A stretch of DNA of 6,109 nucleotides, from contig WRBU01000080.1 in the NCBI GenBank assembly GCA_009784355.1, forward strand, positions 1-6,109. The letters are read 5' to 3'. The stretch comes from Defluviitaleaceae bacterium. GTDB taxonomy: Bacteria > Bacillota > Clostridia > Lachnospirales > WRAX01. The position numbers and the translations under genes are program-made. The first letter of the stretch is position 1. Every line of letters begins with the position of its first letter. The notes below the pieces were generated by a model. It was not told where the DNA came from. It ran no database searches and worked only from the letters and a program-made list of their open reading frames with translations. This document shows positions 6,078 through 6,109 of this stretch, in pieces.

Positions 6078-6109
6078 CGCTTGCCAAAACATGCGGCAAA
6101 ACGGTGCAT

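Noticed and set aside
6068..6109. Possible C-terminal end of a minus-strand gene (14 codons from the window edge to TAA)
   Set aside because: The other two minus frames are also open through the edge and nothing in the 14 residues is recognisable, so the true frame, if any, cannot be decided.
6091..6109. ATG at 6091 as start of a divergent plus-strand gene
   Set aside because: No Shine-Dalgarno sequence precedes it and only six codons are visible.

Overview
The window is AT-rich DNA read almost entirely from the minus strand. Strong Gly/Ala-rich Shine-Dalgarno sites (GGGAGG, AAGGGGGAG, AGGAGG, AAGGGAG), sigma-A type promoters, short intergenic gaps and T-tailed hairpin terminators point to a low-GC Bacillota, probably a clostridial lineage. 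That placement is inferred from base composition and signals only. No tRNA, rRNA, CRISPR array, transposase or phage gene was seen.

In the direction of transcription (right to left) there are two compact transcription units. Unit 1 has an unusual AT-rich upstream region (about 5985-6080) with two perfect 10-bp inverted repeats and TTAA cores spaced by 21 bp. A promoter follows (5955-5984), then a secreted lipoprotein whose body is seven RCC1-type repeats (4555-5922, TTG start), then a 1166-residue double FtsX-domain ABC-type permease (1038-4538). The permease ribosome-binding site overlaps the lipoprotein stop codon. A strong hairpin terminator (1000-1030) closes the unit.

Unit 2 begins almost inside that terminator. 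A near-consensus promoter (965-993) drives an unrecognised 78-79 residue soluble protein (695-931) and an unrecognised four-helix membrane protein (89-652). A second perfect-stem terminator (32-60) ends it.

The most interesting feature is Unit 1: a lipid-anchored RCC1 beta-propeller tightly coupled to a large mechanotransmission-type (MacB/FtsX family) permease with no ATPase gene in the same unit. The likely picture, by inference, is an envelope complex in which the propeller captures or presents a ligand to the permease's two large outer domains, with energy from an ATPase encoded elsewhere. Its upstream region looks like a cis-regulatory array. Unit 2 has no visible functional link to it other than position.
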